A DNA stretch of 64,000 bases from Pseudomonadota bacterium (GTDB taxonomy: Bacteria; Pseudomonadota; Alphaproteobacteria; Rhizobiales; Hyphomicrobiaceae): contig JAEZRM010000149.1 in assembly GCA_023412805.1 (NCBI GenBank), positions 1 through 64,000 on the forward strand, read 5' to 3'. A model generated the notes under the pieces. It was not told the origin of the DNA. It saw only the letters and a list, made by a program, of their open reading frames with translations, and searched no databases. The translations under genes were made by a program, and so were the position numbers. Of the stretch, positions 42,410-51,445 are shown one piece after another (the first letter of the stretch is position 1; the number at the start of each line of letters is the position of its first letter).

Positions 42410-42464
42410 CATGGCGCTTGTGAAGTGAAATAAACGTATCTTCCGCTCGAATCTTGGAGCACCT

Positions 42465-43358
42465 GTGAGGAAGTCGGTCAAGGCTGCGGGACAGCGAGGA
42501 AAATCGGCGCCACTCAGCGCCTATGATTCGTTGCGCGAAGAGATCGCGCAGCGGTATCCGGGGCTTTCCGATCGCCTAAGATTGATCGCGGAGTTCGCGC
42601 TCGATCACCCAACCGACATGGCGCTTGGGACCGTTGCCGAGGTCGCGGCGCGCGCCAAAGTTCAGCCGTCGGCGATCGTGCGGTTCGCCCATGCCATGGG
42701 CTATGGGGGTTTCACGGAGCTGCAGCAGGTCTTTCGAACGCGTCTCGTCGCCGGTGCTGTGCCGAGCTACCGCGAGCGCATCGATGGATTGCGGCGCGAT
42801 GGGCGCTTTCGCGACAGCCACGGCCCACATGAGCTGCTCGAGCGGTTTGCGTCGGAGGGGACAGCGTCACTCGAGAATCTGCAGGTGAGTGTCCGCGAGG
42901 ACGACCTCGCGCGCGCTATAGATCTGATGGGGCGCGCAGCCACAGTCTATGTCTTAGGTCTCGGTGGATCGTTTCCGGTGGCCGCGCATCTGACTTACGT
43001 TCTTCGCCGTCTCGGGCGTCGCGCGGTCCTGCTCGACGGGCTCGGCAATGTGCTCGCGGATCACGTCCTCACGGCGACGCGCAGGGACGTGATGATCGCC
43101 ATCAGCTTCAGGCCCTACAATCCCGAGACCGTCCAGCTTGTGCCTGAGTTCGTGGCGCGCGGCGTGCCGGTGATCGGCGTGACGGACAGCCTGCTCAGTC
43201 CGATCGTCAACGGCGCGGAAGTGGTTTTCGAGATCCCGGATATGCCCGAAGCGGCCCTGCGGACCATGGTCGCGCCGTTGTGTCTTGTGCAGAGTCTGGC
43301 CGTTGGACTGACGCTCTCCTTCCAGCAACCGCATTCAGGCGTCGCGCAGCGCCCTTGA
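42465..43358 (+). CDS. RpiR/MurR-family transcriptional regulator
   Basis: This 297-residue regulator has an N-terminal HTH_6 domain at residues 18-95 (LREEIAQRYPGLSDRLRLIAEFALDHP, then VAARAKVQPSAIVRFAHAMGYGGF) and a SIS sugar/phosphate-binding-like domain at about residues 140-280 (VYVLGLGGSFPVAAHLTYVLRRLG, then ISFRPYNPETVQLV). GTG start after TTGGAG. It is divergent from the LIV operon and so is its likely regulator. RpiR proteins usually sense sugar phosphates, but relatives next to amino-acid transporters may sense another ligand. Confidence 0.9.
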   Translation: MRKSVKAAGQRGKSAPLSAYDSLREEIAQRYPGLSDRLRLIAEFALDHPTDMALGTVAEVAARAKVQPSAIVRFAHAMGYGGFTELQQVFRTRLVAGAVPSYRERIDGLRRDGRFRDSHGPHELLERFASEGTASLENLQVSVREDDLARAIDLMGRAATVYVLGLGGSFPVAAHLTYVLRRLGRRAVLLDGLGNVLADHVLTATRRDVMIAISFRPYNPETVQLVPEFVARGVPVIGVTDSLLSPIVNGAEVVFEIPDMPEAALRTMVAPLCLVQSLAVGLTLSFQQPHSGVAQRP

Positions 43359-43392
43359 GATGCATCAAGGCCAGCGCAGGGTGGGCTAATAG

Positions 43393-45477
43393 CTAGCCGG
43401 CTTGCCGTTGCCGCTTGCTCCGGGGGGCCGCGATTGCGATTGGCTCGGCATTGCTGTTTCCGACATTGGCCAGGGCGGCGAGGATCTGCGCGATCGGTTG
43501 TGGTTTGCCGAGCAAGTATCCCTGTGCCTCGTCGCATCCTTCCGTACGCAGGATGGCGAGTTGGTGCGCTGTCTCCACGCCCTCGGCCAGCACCTTGATC
43601 TCGAGCGTCTTGCCGAGGCTGAGCACAGCGCGGACCACGGCTTTGGCCTGCTGGCTGTGCTCCACTTCGTTCATGAAGGAGCGGTCAAGCTTGATCTTGT
43701 CGAAGGGGAACTCCCGCAGTGTGGAAAGCGAAGAATAGCCCGTCCCGAAATCGTCGATCGCAATCGTAACGCCAAGCGCCTTGATCTGACGGAGAATGTG
43801 AAGCGTGCGCGCTTTATCGGCAATGATCGTCGATTCTGTGATCTCGAGCTCGAGCCGGCTCGGCGAAAGGTCGGTCTGCAGCAGCACTTCGTGGACAAGT
43901 CGCGCGAGGTCGGCATTCACGAATTGGACCGGCGAGAGGTTGACGGCGACCTTGTGCGGAACGCTCCAGCCGGCGGCCTCGCGGCAGGCCGTACGCAGCA
44001 CCCACTCTCCGATCGAGATGATCGCGCCGGTCTCTTCGGCAATGGGAATGAATTCAGCCGGTGAGACCATGCCGTGTACGGGATGGCGCCAGCGCAGCAG
44101 GGCCTCGTAGCCGCAGATCTCGCCGGATGAAACGGAGGTCTGCACCTGATAGTAGAGCTCAAGTTCATTGCGCTCGATGGCATGGCGCAGGTCCTGGCCG
44201 AGTAAGTGGCGCGCGCGCGAGGCTTCGTCCATGTGCGCTTCGTAGAAGCAGGTCGCGCGTGTCACGTCGTTGATGGCGCGGTACATCGCAAGCTCTGAGT
44301 TGTTGACGAGCCGCTCCTGTGTCTCGCCGTCCTCCGGATAGACCGCGACGCCGAGACTCGCACCCGTCACCGTCTGGAAGTCGCCGATGTTGATCGGCGT
44401 GAAAAGCACCCCTTCAAGGCGTGCAACGAAATCGAGAAGGTCGCCCTGCTCGCTGAAGCGCTTCACGGTCGTGAACTCGTCGCCGCCAGTGCGAGCAACG
44501 TATTCGCCTTCTCGAACGAGCTCGCTCAGCCGCTGGCCGATGATCCTAAGGGCGGCATCGCCCGCTTCGAGGCCACGGAGATCGTTGATCTCCTTGAAGC
44601 GATCGAGATCGATGCTGATGACAGCCAGGCGGCTGCCTTCGGCTTTGGCCAATTCGAGCGCGTGACCAAGATGGGCCGCGAATCCGGCACGATTGGGCAA
44701 CCCCGTCAGTGCATCATTGCACGCCATGTGATGCAGGCGCTCCGCCATATCCTCGCTCGCCTTGGCGTCGATGATGTAGGCGGCGAAGCCCGTGCTGGCG
44801 ATGATGAGGCCTACGCAGGCAACGGCGATGCCCATCGTCATCACAACGTTAGGGTTGGCCAGCGCGGTGTCGGTTATGAAGGGGGTGACGGATAGCGCCG
44901 CCATGCCTGTGAAATGGAGAGATACGACCGCGAGGACAAAGAGTGCGATAGCCGTGTAGCGCGAGAACGCCCACGGGCGACGTACGGCCTGATGAAGCGC
45001 AATCGCAGAAAGAATCGCGGCCATTGCGATGGACGCGGCAATATAGCCGGCGCTCCAGTCCACAATACCGTCGATCCGATAGCCCATCATGCCGGTGTAG
45101 TGCATCGCTGCTACGGACAGACCGAGTATGGTTCCGCCTGCTGCGGGAGAGGGCGCTCTGCCTTCCCGGAGCGCGACGTCGAAGCCGACACCGCAGCCGA
45201 CAATGGCAATGAGCAGGGAGCCGATGGTCAGAAGCGGCTCGAACGTGATCGGAACGCGGACGTCGAACGCCAGCATGGCGATGAAGTGTGTGCACCATAC
45301 CGAGGCGCCAGCTGCAACGGCCGCGAGGAATATCCAACCATGTCTCTGCGCGCCGTGCTTCTCTTCTGCCCGGCGGAAGAGGCCGAGTGCAAGCCAGCTG
45401 CCGCTGACGACAACCAATGCGGAGAGGAGCACCAAACGCAGGTCATGCTCGGTGAGAATACAAGATATAACGCGCAT
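43393..45477 (-). CDS. MHYT-GGDEF-EAL c-di-GMP signalling protein
   Basis: This 694-residue inner-membrane protein has three parts. The N-terminal MHYT sensor domain (about residues 8-230) has seven hydrophobic helices and three metal-motif copies (CTHFIAML, MHYTGMMG, LHFTGMAAL). It is followed by a GGDEF diguanylate-cyclase domain (about residues 255-415, motif RTGGDEF intact) and an EAL phosphodiesterase domain (about residues 430-670). EAL residues are intact: YEALLRW, NLSPVQF, LEITES, IDDFGTGYSS, KLDRSF, AEGVET and QGYLLGKP. The MHYT motifs suggest sensing of O2, CO or NO through a metal. It may make and break c-di-GMP. It is monocistronic. Confidence 0.93.
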   Translation of the reverse strand: MRVISCILTEHDLRLVLLSALVVVSGSWLALGLFRRAEEKHGAQRHGWIFLAAVAAGASVWCTHFIAMLAFDVRVPITFEPLLTIGSLLIAIVGCGVGFDVALREGRAPSPAAGGTILGLSVAAMHYTGMMGYRIDGIVDWSAGYIAASIAMAAILSAIALHQAVRRPWAFSRYTAIALFVLAVVSLHFTGMAALSVTPFITDTALANPNVVMTMGIAVACVGLIIASTGFAAYIIDAKASEDMAERLHHMACNDALTGLPNRAGFAAHLGHALELAKAEGSRLAVISIDLDRFKEINDLRGLEAGDAALRIIGQRLSELVREGEYVARTGGDEFTTVKRFSEQGDLLDFVARLEGVLFTPINIGDFQTVTGASLGVAVYPEDGETQERLVNNSELAMYRAINDVTRATCFYEAHMDEASRARHLLGQDLRHAIERNELELYYQVQTSVSSGEICGYEALLRWRHPVHGMVSPAEFIPIAEETGAIISIGEWVLRTACREAAGWSVPHKVAVNLSPVQFVNADLARLVHEVLLQTDLSPSRLELEITESTIIADKARTLHILRQIKALGVTIAIDDFGTGYSSLSTLREFPFDKIKLDRSFMNEVEHSQQAKAVVRAVLSLGKTLEIKVLAEGVETAHQLAILRTEGCDEAQGYLLGKPQPIAQILAALANVGNSNAEPIAIAAPRSKRQRQAG

Positions 45478-45672
45478 AACTACGGCCCCAACGCGAACGA
45501 GCGCGCCCTCTCCCTCAGAGGGTGCTTTTATGTTGGGAGCGAGGCTATGGGGGGAGATGCTAACATTGAATAAAAACTATCGCTTATTTACCCGTTTGTG
45601 ACAGCGAAACGCGCTCGAAGCGCTGTCCAGGCGACCTGTCGCGCGCCACGCGCATCTGGCTGATGCGCTGCT

Positions 45673-46617
45673 TTACTTTGCGCTAACGACTTCGGCTGGC
45701 GGCGCTGATCCCTTGCGGACCGTCACCTCGGTCAGCGCGGGGGCGCACAGCTCGATGAAGCGGTACGCATAGCGGCGCAGGTAGCTGCCCCGACGCACGG
45801 CGATCCATGTCGTATTGGGCGGAAAGAGATTTTCGGCGGGGAGGAGCCGCAAGGGCGCATCGCGTTTGGCATCGAAAGCCATCGCCGCAATGATGCCGAC
45901 GCCGAGCCCGAGCCCGACATAGGTCTTCAGGACATTGGTATCCATTGCGGACATGACGATATCGGGCGACAGGCAGGCCTCGTGGAAGGCCTTGTCGATG
46001 TTGCCGCGCCCCGTGAAACCGTCGTGATAGGTGACAATGGGGTGCTCGGCGATGGCCTCAAGCGTGAGCGGATTCGCGTGCTCCAGCTCATGTCCCTTGG
46101 GAACCACGACGCCGTGATGCCAGGTGTAGTAGGGAAATGTCGCGAGCTGCGGCGTGAGGGCGAGGGTTTCCGTCGCAATGCCGATCTCGGCCTGACCGCT
46201 GAGCAGCATGTCGGCGATCTCCGGCGGGCTGCCTTGGTGGAGCGCGAGGTGCACCTTTGGAAAGGCTTTGACGAACTCCTGGACGACGCCGGTCAGCGCG
46301 TAGCGTGCCTGCGTATGCGTCGTCGCGATGGTGAGCTTGCCTTCGTCCTGGTCGGCGTACTGCTGGCTGAGCTTCTTGATGTTCGCGGCATCGACAAGCA
46401 TGCGATCGACGATGACGGCAAGCTCCTTGCCGGGCTCTGTAAGGCCTAGGAGACGCTTGCCGCGACGGATGAAGAGCTCGACGCCGAGCTCGCCCTCGAG
46501 ATCGCGAATGTGCTTGCTGACGCCGGACTGCGATGTGTAGAGCGCGCCGGCGACCTCGGTCAGGTTGAAGTTCTGCCGCACGGTCTCGCGGATGATACGC
46601 AGTTGCTGGAAGTTCAT
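45673..46617 (-). CDS. cysB: CysB-type LysR regulator
   Basis: This 314-residue LysR regulator is of the CysB/Cbl type. The N-terminus MNFQQLRIIRETVRQNFNLTEVAGALYTSQSGVSKHIR is the CysB signature, followed by the long effector domain with HTQARYAL and GNIDKAFHEACLSPDIV. CysB activates sulfur-assimilation genes with O- or N-acetylserine. The gene is the last of the cys operon, 13 bases after the DUF934 gene. ATG at 46617 is chosen because the family begins there. An upstream open frame is an overprint of the DUF934 gene. Confidence 0.93.
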   Translation of the reverse strand: MNFQQLRIIRETVRQNFNLTEVAGALYTSQSGVSKHIRDLEGELGVELFIRRGKRLLGLTEPGKELAVIVDRMLVDAANIKKLSQQYADQDEGKLTIATTHTQARYALTGVVQEFVKAFPKVHLALHQGSPPEIADMLLSGQAEIGIATETLALTPQLATFPYYTWHHGVVVPKGHELEHANPLTLEAIAEHPIVTYHDGFTGRGNIDKAFHEACLSPDIVMSAMDTNVLKTYVGLGLGVGIIAAMAFDAKRDAPLRLLPAENLFPPNTTWIAVRRGSYLRRYAYRFIELCAPALTEVTVRKGSAPPAEVVSAK

Positions 46618-46630
46618 GTCAGAGCCCCCG

Positions 46631-47194
46631 CTAGTGCCGAGAAGGCGATCGCGCCGATCCGCGACGCGGGCGCCAGCCGTGATCCGCGACCTCGGCGCCT
46701 GCCTGGTACACGCGCGACATTGCTGGGAGCGGCGCCGCTTCAAGCGCGCGAATGGTGGCAGCGTTCGTGATTTCGAAAGCCGAGAATCCCGCGCGCAGCA
46801 TGAGCGGTAGCTGATCCAGCAGCACATCGCCGGTCGCGCGGATTTCGCCCGCATAGCCGATTTCCCGCAGGCGCCGCGCTGCAGAGTACGCGCGCCCGTC
46901 AGTGAACTTCGGGAAAGCCAGCGCAACGACCGAGATCCGAGCGAGATCGTCGGTCTCGGTGTCGATGGTTTCTGAAGACTGCACGATGATGCCGATCGGG
47001 ACGCCGAATGCTGCGAGCGTTGCCTGTTCGGCCCGCCAGCGTGCGAGCGAGACGATCGCATGGCCGCCAATCGGGAAAGGCGCATCGTCGTCGAGCGCCT
47101 GCCAGGAATCGGCGATGAACGTCTCGCCGGTCCACAGGCGAGGCTCAGTGGTTTTGGGCTTCAGCGGGCTCAAGAGCGGAGCGGGTTCAGACAT
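46631..47194 (-). CDS. DUF934 protein of the sulfite-reduction operon
   Basis: This 187-residue soluble protein matches DUF934: RLWTGETFIADSWQALDDDAPFP, LAFPKFTDGRAYSAARRLREIGYAGEIRATGDVLLDQLPLMLRAGFSAFEI. The family is found next to cysI and cysH genes and is thought to assist sulfite reduction, without a proven activity. ATG at 47194 overlaps the cysI stop by eight bases and has AAGGAGG upstream. Its C-terminal end reads basic residues and could interact with partners. Confidence 0.9.
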   Translation of the reverse strand: MSEPAPLLSPLKPKTTEPRLWTGETFIADSWQALDDDAPFPIGGHAIVSLARWRAEQATLAAFGVPIGIIVQSSETIDTETDDLARISVVALAFPKFTDGRAYSAARRLREIGYAGEIRATGDVLLDQLPLMLRAGFSAFEITNAATIRALEAAPLPAMSRVYQAGAEVADHGWRPRRGSARSPSRH

Positions 47195-48887
47195 GTCCCG
47201 CCTCCTTGCCGCTACTGCCGCGTCGCGTTGCCTCAGGGCCATAGAGCGCCTCGCGGAATGGCGTCTTGCCGACACGTCGATAGGCGGCGACGAACGTCTC
47301 CGTCGCGTCCCGGCGTAGGCCCAGATATGTATCCACGATCTTCTCGATGGCATCTGGCACGGCATCGGCCGTGAAGCTCGGGCCGATGATGTCACCGACC
47401 TCGGCATCATCCTTGGGGCTGCCGCCGAGCGTGATTTGGTAGTGCTCGGTACCTTTCTTATCGACGCCGAGAATGCCGATGTTGCCCGCGTGATGATGTC
47501 CGCAGGCGTTGATGCAGCCCGAGATGTTGAGGCGCAGCGGCCCAATCGCCTCGGCGCGGGCACGATCGGTAAAGCGCTGCGCGATCTCCTGAGCGATCGG
47601 AATTGAACGCGCATTGGCGAGATTGCAGTAGTCGAGGCCGGGGCAGGCGATGATGTCCGTGATCAACTCGGTATTCGCTGTGGCGAGGCGATGCTTGACC
47701 AACGCATCGTAGATGCGCGCGAGATCACTGATGGCGACCGTCGGCAGAACGAGGTTCTGCTGATAGCTGACGCGGATCTCGTCGTGACCATATTCCTCGG
47801 CGAGCGCTGCAACCGCCTCCATTTGCTCTGCCGTAGCATCGCCGGGGACTTTGCCCGGCTCCTTGAACGATATGTTGACGATCGCATAGCCGGGCACGCG
47901 ATGCGGCAGCACGTTGGTGCGCACCCATCGTGCAAAAGCCGGATCCGTTGCGCGCCGCGCCTCGTGTCCGGCATCCTTCTGCGGCCGCGGCTTCAGCTTG
48001 CGCGGCGCGAAATAGGCGGCGATGCGCGCGAACTCCGACTCCGGAAGATCGATCGATGGCGCATCGAGTGTTGCCCATTCGGCTTCGACCTGTCGGCGGA
48101 ACTCGTCGATGCCGAGCGCATTGACGAGGATCTTGATGCGCGCCTTGTAGATGTTGTCGCGGCGCCCGTGCAGATTGTACACCCGCATGACAGCTTCGAG
48201 ATACGACAGCAGGCGCGCGCGGGGAACAAAGCGCGCGATTTCCTGCGCGACGTATGGCGTGCGCCCCTGCCCACCGCCGACATACACGCGGAAGCCCGTC
48301 GCGCCATCGGGGCCTTTCACGATCCGGAGCCCGATATCGTGAAAAAGTATTGCCGCTCGATCTTCCGCCGCGCCAGTGATCGCGACCTTGAATTTCCTCG
48401 GCAGGAAGGTGAACTCGGGGTGGATCGTGGACCACTGGCGCAGAACCTCGGCCCACACGCGCGGGTCCTCGATCTCGTCGATCGCCACGCCGGCATACGG
48501 ATCTGCGGTAACATTTCGGATGCAGTTCCCGCTCGTCTGGATGGCGTGCATCTCGACCTCGGCGAGGGCATCCAGGATGTCCGGCGCGTCCTCGAGCTTC
48601 GTCCAGTTGAACTGGATGTTCTGCCGTGTCGTGAAGTGTCCGAAACCGCGATCCCACCGGCGCGCGATCAGCGCGAGTTGTCGGAGCTGGCGCGCCGAAA
48701 GTACGCCATAGGGTATCGCAATGCGCAGCATGTAGGCATGAAGCTGCAGGTAGAGCCCATTCTGCAGCCGGAGTGGTTTGAACTGCTCCTCCGTCAGATC
48801 GCCTGCGAGGCGGCGCGTCACCTGCCCGCGGAATTGCTTCGCACGCTCGGCGACGAAGCCATGGTCGAACTCGTCATAGCGGTACAT
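47187..48887 (-). CDS. cysI: ferredoxin-type sulfite (or nitrite) reductase hemoprotein
   Basis: This 566-residue siroheme/[4Fe-4S] reductase consists of two ferredoxin-like half domains (QNGLYLQLHAYMLRIAIPYG; later VRVSYQQNLVLP-like) and the cofactor motif ACPGLDYCNLA, then ISGCINACGHHHAGNIGI, giving the C-X5-C and C-X3-C cluster/heme cysteines. GHFTTRQNIQFNW is the usual substrate-channel segment. It reduces sulfite to sulfide, or nitrite to ammonia, with six electrons, most likely from the plant-type ferredoxin encoded in the same operon. ATG at 48887 follows AGGAAAG; upstream codons are rejected. Confidence 0.93.
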   Translation of the reverse strand: MYRYDEFDHGFVAERAKQFRGQVTRRLAGDLTEEQFKPLRLQNGLYLQLHAYMLRIAIPYGVLSARQLRQLALIARRWDRGFGHFTTRQNIQFNWTKLEDAPDILDALAEVEMHAIQTSGNCIRNVTADPYAGVAIDEIEDPRVWAEVLRQWSTIHPEFTFLPRKFKVAITGAAEDRAAILFHDIGLRIVKGPDGATGFRVYVGGGQGRTPYVAQEIARFVPRARLLSYLEAVMRVYNLHGRRDNIYKARIKILVNALGIDEFRRQVEAEWATLDAPSIDLPESEFARIAAYFAPRKLKPRPQKDAGHEARRATDPAFARWVRTNVLPHRVPGYAIVNISFKEPGKVPGDATAEQMEAVAALAEEYGHDEIRVSYQQNLVLPTVAISDLARIYDALVKHRLATANTELITDIIACPGLDYCNLANARSIPIAQEIAQRFTDRARAEAIGPLRLNISGCINACGHHHAGNIGILGVDKKGTEHYQITLGGSPKDDAEVGDIIGPSFTADAVPDAIEKIVDTYLGLRRDATETFVAAYRRVGKTPFREALYGPEATRRGSSGKEAGHV

Positions 48888-48900
48888 CGGGAGCTTTCCT

Positions 48901-49167
48901 TCAGACTGTCGGTGTGCCGGCGGCGCGAATTCGCTCACGCACGGAGAGTGGGGCCGGCCGGCCATCGACGATGGTGACGTCGAATGCGTAGACGGCTGTC
49001 ACTTCATTCCGCTCGACGGCAGTAAGTGCGAGCTTTTCCAGCGCGGCGCGCGCCTCTGCGTCGATGGCGGGCGAGGCATCGGCGAGGGCCTCGACCCACG
49101 CACCGTCGTCCTTGAGGTAGACGATTGCGCCCGTTCGCAGCACGTTGGCGGTTACGACACTAGGCAT
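48901..49167 (-). CDS. DUF2849 small protein
   Basis: This 88-residue protein matches DUF2849: VVTANVLRTGAIVYLKDDGAWVEALADASPAID, AVYAFDVTI and SVRERIRAAG. The family occurs almost only between cysG and cysI in alphaproteobacteria. It probably assists sulfite reductase or siroheme insertion; this is inference from context. ATG at 49167 lies eight bases inside the cysG 3' end. Confidence 0.88.
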   Translation of the reverse strand: MPSVVTANVLRTGAIVYLKDDGAWVEALADASPAIDAEARAALEKLALTAVERNEVTAVYAFDVTIVDGRPAPLSVRERIRAAGTPTV

Positions 49168-50602
49168 AGGCAACCTCGTTGAAATGTGGAGGTGCGGCGT
49201 GTTCAAAGAGCCGCTCGATCGCGCCCGACGCATCGAGGCCCGCAACTTCGCCGATGATCAGCAGCGCGGGGCCAGTCAGATCAAGTTTGGTTGCGGGATT
49301 GGCGAGCACATCGAGCGTGGTGGCGATCCGCCGCTCACCTGCGTGCGAAATGCGCGATGCGACGATCACAGGCATGGCGCGCGACCAACCGGCATCGATC
49401 AACGTGCGTACAAGCACGCCGGAAGTCGAAAGCCCCATGTAGACCGCAAGCGTCGCGCCTCTCTGGGCGAGTGCAGAGAGGTCGATCTGATCGAACTCTG
49501 GCACTCCGTCGCCGGCAGCGTGGCCGGAAATGAATGTTACCGAGCGCGAGAGATCGCGATGCGTGAGCGGGATCTGCAATGATGCAGCGGCTGCCGTCGC
49601 CGCCGTGATGCCGGGGATCACCTCGATGGGGATATCCGACGCGCGCAGCAACTCGATTTCCTCACCGCCGCGACCGAAGATCGAGGGATCGCCGCCCTTG
49701 AGACGTGCGACCGTCTTTCCCTCGCGTGCGAGAGTGACGAGGAGGGCATTGATCTCCGCTTGCGTCTTCGAATGGCGGCCTTTCGCCTTCGCAACTGATA
49801 TGAGTTGAGCTTCGCGGCGCGCATGATCGAGCACGCCTTCGCCCATGAGACCATCATGTACGATCACGTCGGCGGACTTGAGTGCGCGCACCGCCTTCAG
49901 CGTCAGAAGATCGGGATCGCCGGGACCGGCGCCGACGAGGATCACGCGACCAGTCGGTGCGGATTGTGCGGCAGCCCCGGTGAGCTCAGCGTCGATTGAG
50001 GCGCGGCCGACGGCTTCGTCGCCATCGAGAATGGCATTGGCAGCTTCGCCGCCGAATACGCGATCCCAGAACGCGCGGCGAGCGGCACCCGGTGCAATCG
50101 CTTCCGCAACGTCATCTCGATACTCGCGTGCGATATCGGCAAGGCGACCGATGCGCGGATGCAGCTCCTGTTCGATCGTCGAGCGCAGTCGCGTCGCCAG
50201 GACGGGGGCCGCGCCTTCGGTGCCGATCGCAACTGTTACGGTGCCGCGATCGACGATCGCCCCCAGTGCGTATGTCGAAAGATGCTGCCGGTCCGGCACG
50301 TTGACTGGGACACCAAACGATCGCGCCAGCTCCGACAGGCGCGCGTCCTCGCCATCGTCCTCCGTCGCCGAGATCATGAGCGGCCGTCCGGGGAGTGTTT
50401 CCCATAGAATAGCCGGGTCGATGCACTCGATGCGCCCTTCGTCAATCAGTGGCTGGAAGCCTTCGACACGCGCTGCGGCTGCAACTGTCACACGCTCGGC
50501 GCGCTTGAGCAGCAGGCGCACCTTGCTCAGAGCCAGATGGCCGCCACCGACGACGAGAGGTGCGGCGGCGCCGACCTCCACAAAGATCGGAAATGTCGCC
50601 AT
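49160..50602 (-). CDS. cysG: siroheme synthase
   Basis: This 480-residue bifunctional enzyme has two modules. The N-terminal precorrin-2 dehydrogenase/ferrochelatase module (about residues 1-215) contains the VGGGHLALSKVRLLL nucleotide loop. The C-terminal uroporphyrinogen-III methyltransferase (about residues 217-460) contains ILVGAGPGDPDLLTLKAVRAL, ARLKGGDPSIFGRGGEEIE and the later LTHRDLSRSVTF. It makes siroheme from uroporphyrinogen III for the sulfite reductase encoded downstream. Start at 50602 follows GGGGTGAGG. Confidence 0.93.
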   Translation of the reverse strand: MATFPIFVEVGAAAPLVVGGGHLALSKVRLLLKRAERVTVAAAARVEGFQPLIDEGRIECIDPAILWETLPGRPLMISATEDDGEDARLSELARSFGVPVNVPDRQHLSTYALGAIVDRGTVTVAIGTEGAAPVLATRLRSTIEQELHPRIGRLADIAREYRDDVAEAIAPGAARRAFWDRVFGGEAANAILDGDEAVGRASIDAELTGAAAQSAPTGRVILVGAGPGDPDLLTLKAVRALKSADVIVHDGLMGEGVLDHARREAQLISVAKAKGRHSKTQAEINALLVTLAREGKTVARLKGGDPSIFGRGGEEIELLRASDIPIEVIPGITAATAAAASLQIPLTHRDLSRSVTFISGHAAGDGVPEFDQIDLSALAQRGATLAVYMGLSTSGVLVRTLIDAGWSRAMPVIVASRISHAGERRIATTLDVLANPATKLDLTGPALLIIGEVAGLDASGAIERLFEHAAPPHFNEVAYA

Positions 50603-50606
50603 AGCC

Positions 50607-51005
50607 TCACCCCGCCACCCAATAGGTCTGCACGAGGCTGTCGGGCTCGATCTGGAACTCGAAGCCGTCCATCTCGTCTGTCGTTTCGATCTGGCAGGCG
50701 AGACGTGAGTTCTCGTCCGCCGTGGGGATGTCGTCGAGCTTGGCCAGCTCTTCGTCGGTGGGCGGGGAAAGCGCGTGTTGCCAATGTGCCGGCACGCGGA
50801 TGTGGCAGGTACCGCAGACGCAGGCGCCGCCGCACTCGGCTCTCACAGGAAAGCCGTACATGCGCAGCAGGTCGAGAAGGCGCAGGCCGGCGATAGCCTC
50901 CCGCTGGAAATGGCTGCCGTCGGCCAGATAAATATGGATCTTCAGGATCTTATCTTCGTCTTCGGTGGGGATCGGCTCGATGGCGGCCATAGCACTTGTC
51001 TGCAT
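50607..51005 (-). CDS. plant-type [2Fe-2S] ferredoxin
   Basis: This 132-residue protein has a 2Fe-2S ferredoxin domain at about residues 20-120. The cluster motif is AECGGACVCGTCHIRV (C-X4-C-X2-C pattern), with the fourth Cys in RLACQIE. It is the first gene of the cys operon, four bases ahead of cysG, and probably donates electrons to the sulfite reductase. ATG at 51005 is spaced seven bases from GGAG; the GTG directly upstream is not preferred. Confidence 0.9.
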   Translation of the reverse strand: MQTSAMAAIEPIPTEDEDKILKIHIYLADGSHFQREAIAGLRLLDLLRMYGFPVRAECGGACVCGTCHIRVPAHWQHALSPPTDEELAKLDDIPTADENSRLACQIETTDEMDGFEFQIEPDSLVQTYWVAG

Positions 51006-51445
51006 CACACGCTCCGTTAGTCGTGCGATGCAGAATAATGGAAAAATAAACTACTAACACCGCCTTATGGAAATAAGAATGGAAAATCATTCCCCATGAC
51101 CGTGAGTAGGTCGCATTTGTTTCGCAATCTCGGGGCTGAGGAATCCGATTGCCGACTTTCCGTTGCCGATGGGAAATCGTGCCGCGATGGATGGCCGCCA
51201 AGCGCATCCGGCGGTGGCCGAGCGGCGCGAGAGCTGGCGCGCCCGTGTTGAGCGACAGCCGTGCATACGGCTTTCAAACTGATAGACACTTAGGCAGGCC
51301 GATGCCAATTTGAGCGCGACTTTCCATCCGGCGGGCACTAAGCGTGCTTGCTGCGATGTGAAAGCCGAGGGGAGCCAAGACGTTGATTTATTGCGCATGG
51401 ATGCGCGCCAGGTCTTCAGGGCCGGGCGCTGGAATAGGGTGACCA
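51006..51445. promoter_or_regulatory. divergent promoter region of cys operon with inverted repeats
   Basis: There is no gene in these 440 bases. The AT-rich part next to the ferredoxin gene holds two adjacent inverted repeats, CTTAT-GGAA-ATAAG (51064-51077) and GAATG-GAAAAT-CATTC (51077-51092), 60-90 bases before the ferredoxin ATG. They could be sites for the CysB-type regulator of the operon. The rest of the gap up to the TRAP operon is featureless. Confidence 0.4.

Noticed and set aside
47691..48977. 428-codon plus-strand frame over the sulfite reductase gene
   Set aside because: cysI on the minus strand is certain; the opposite frame has no recognisable protein.
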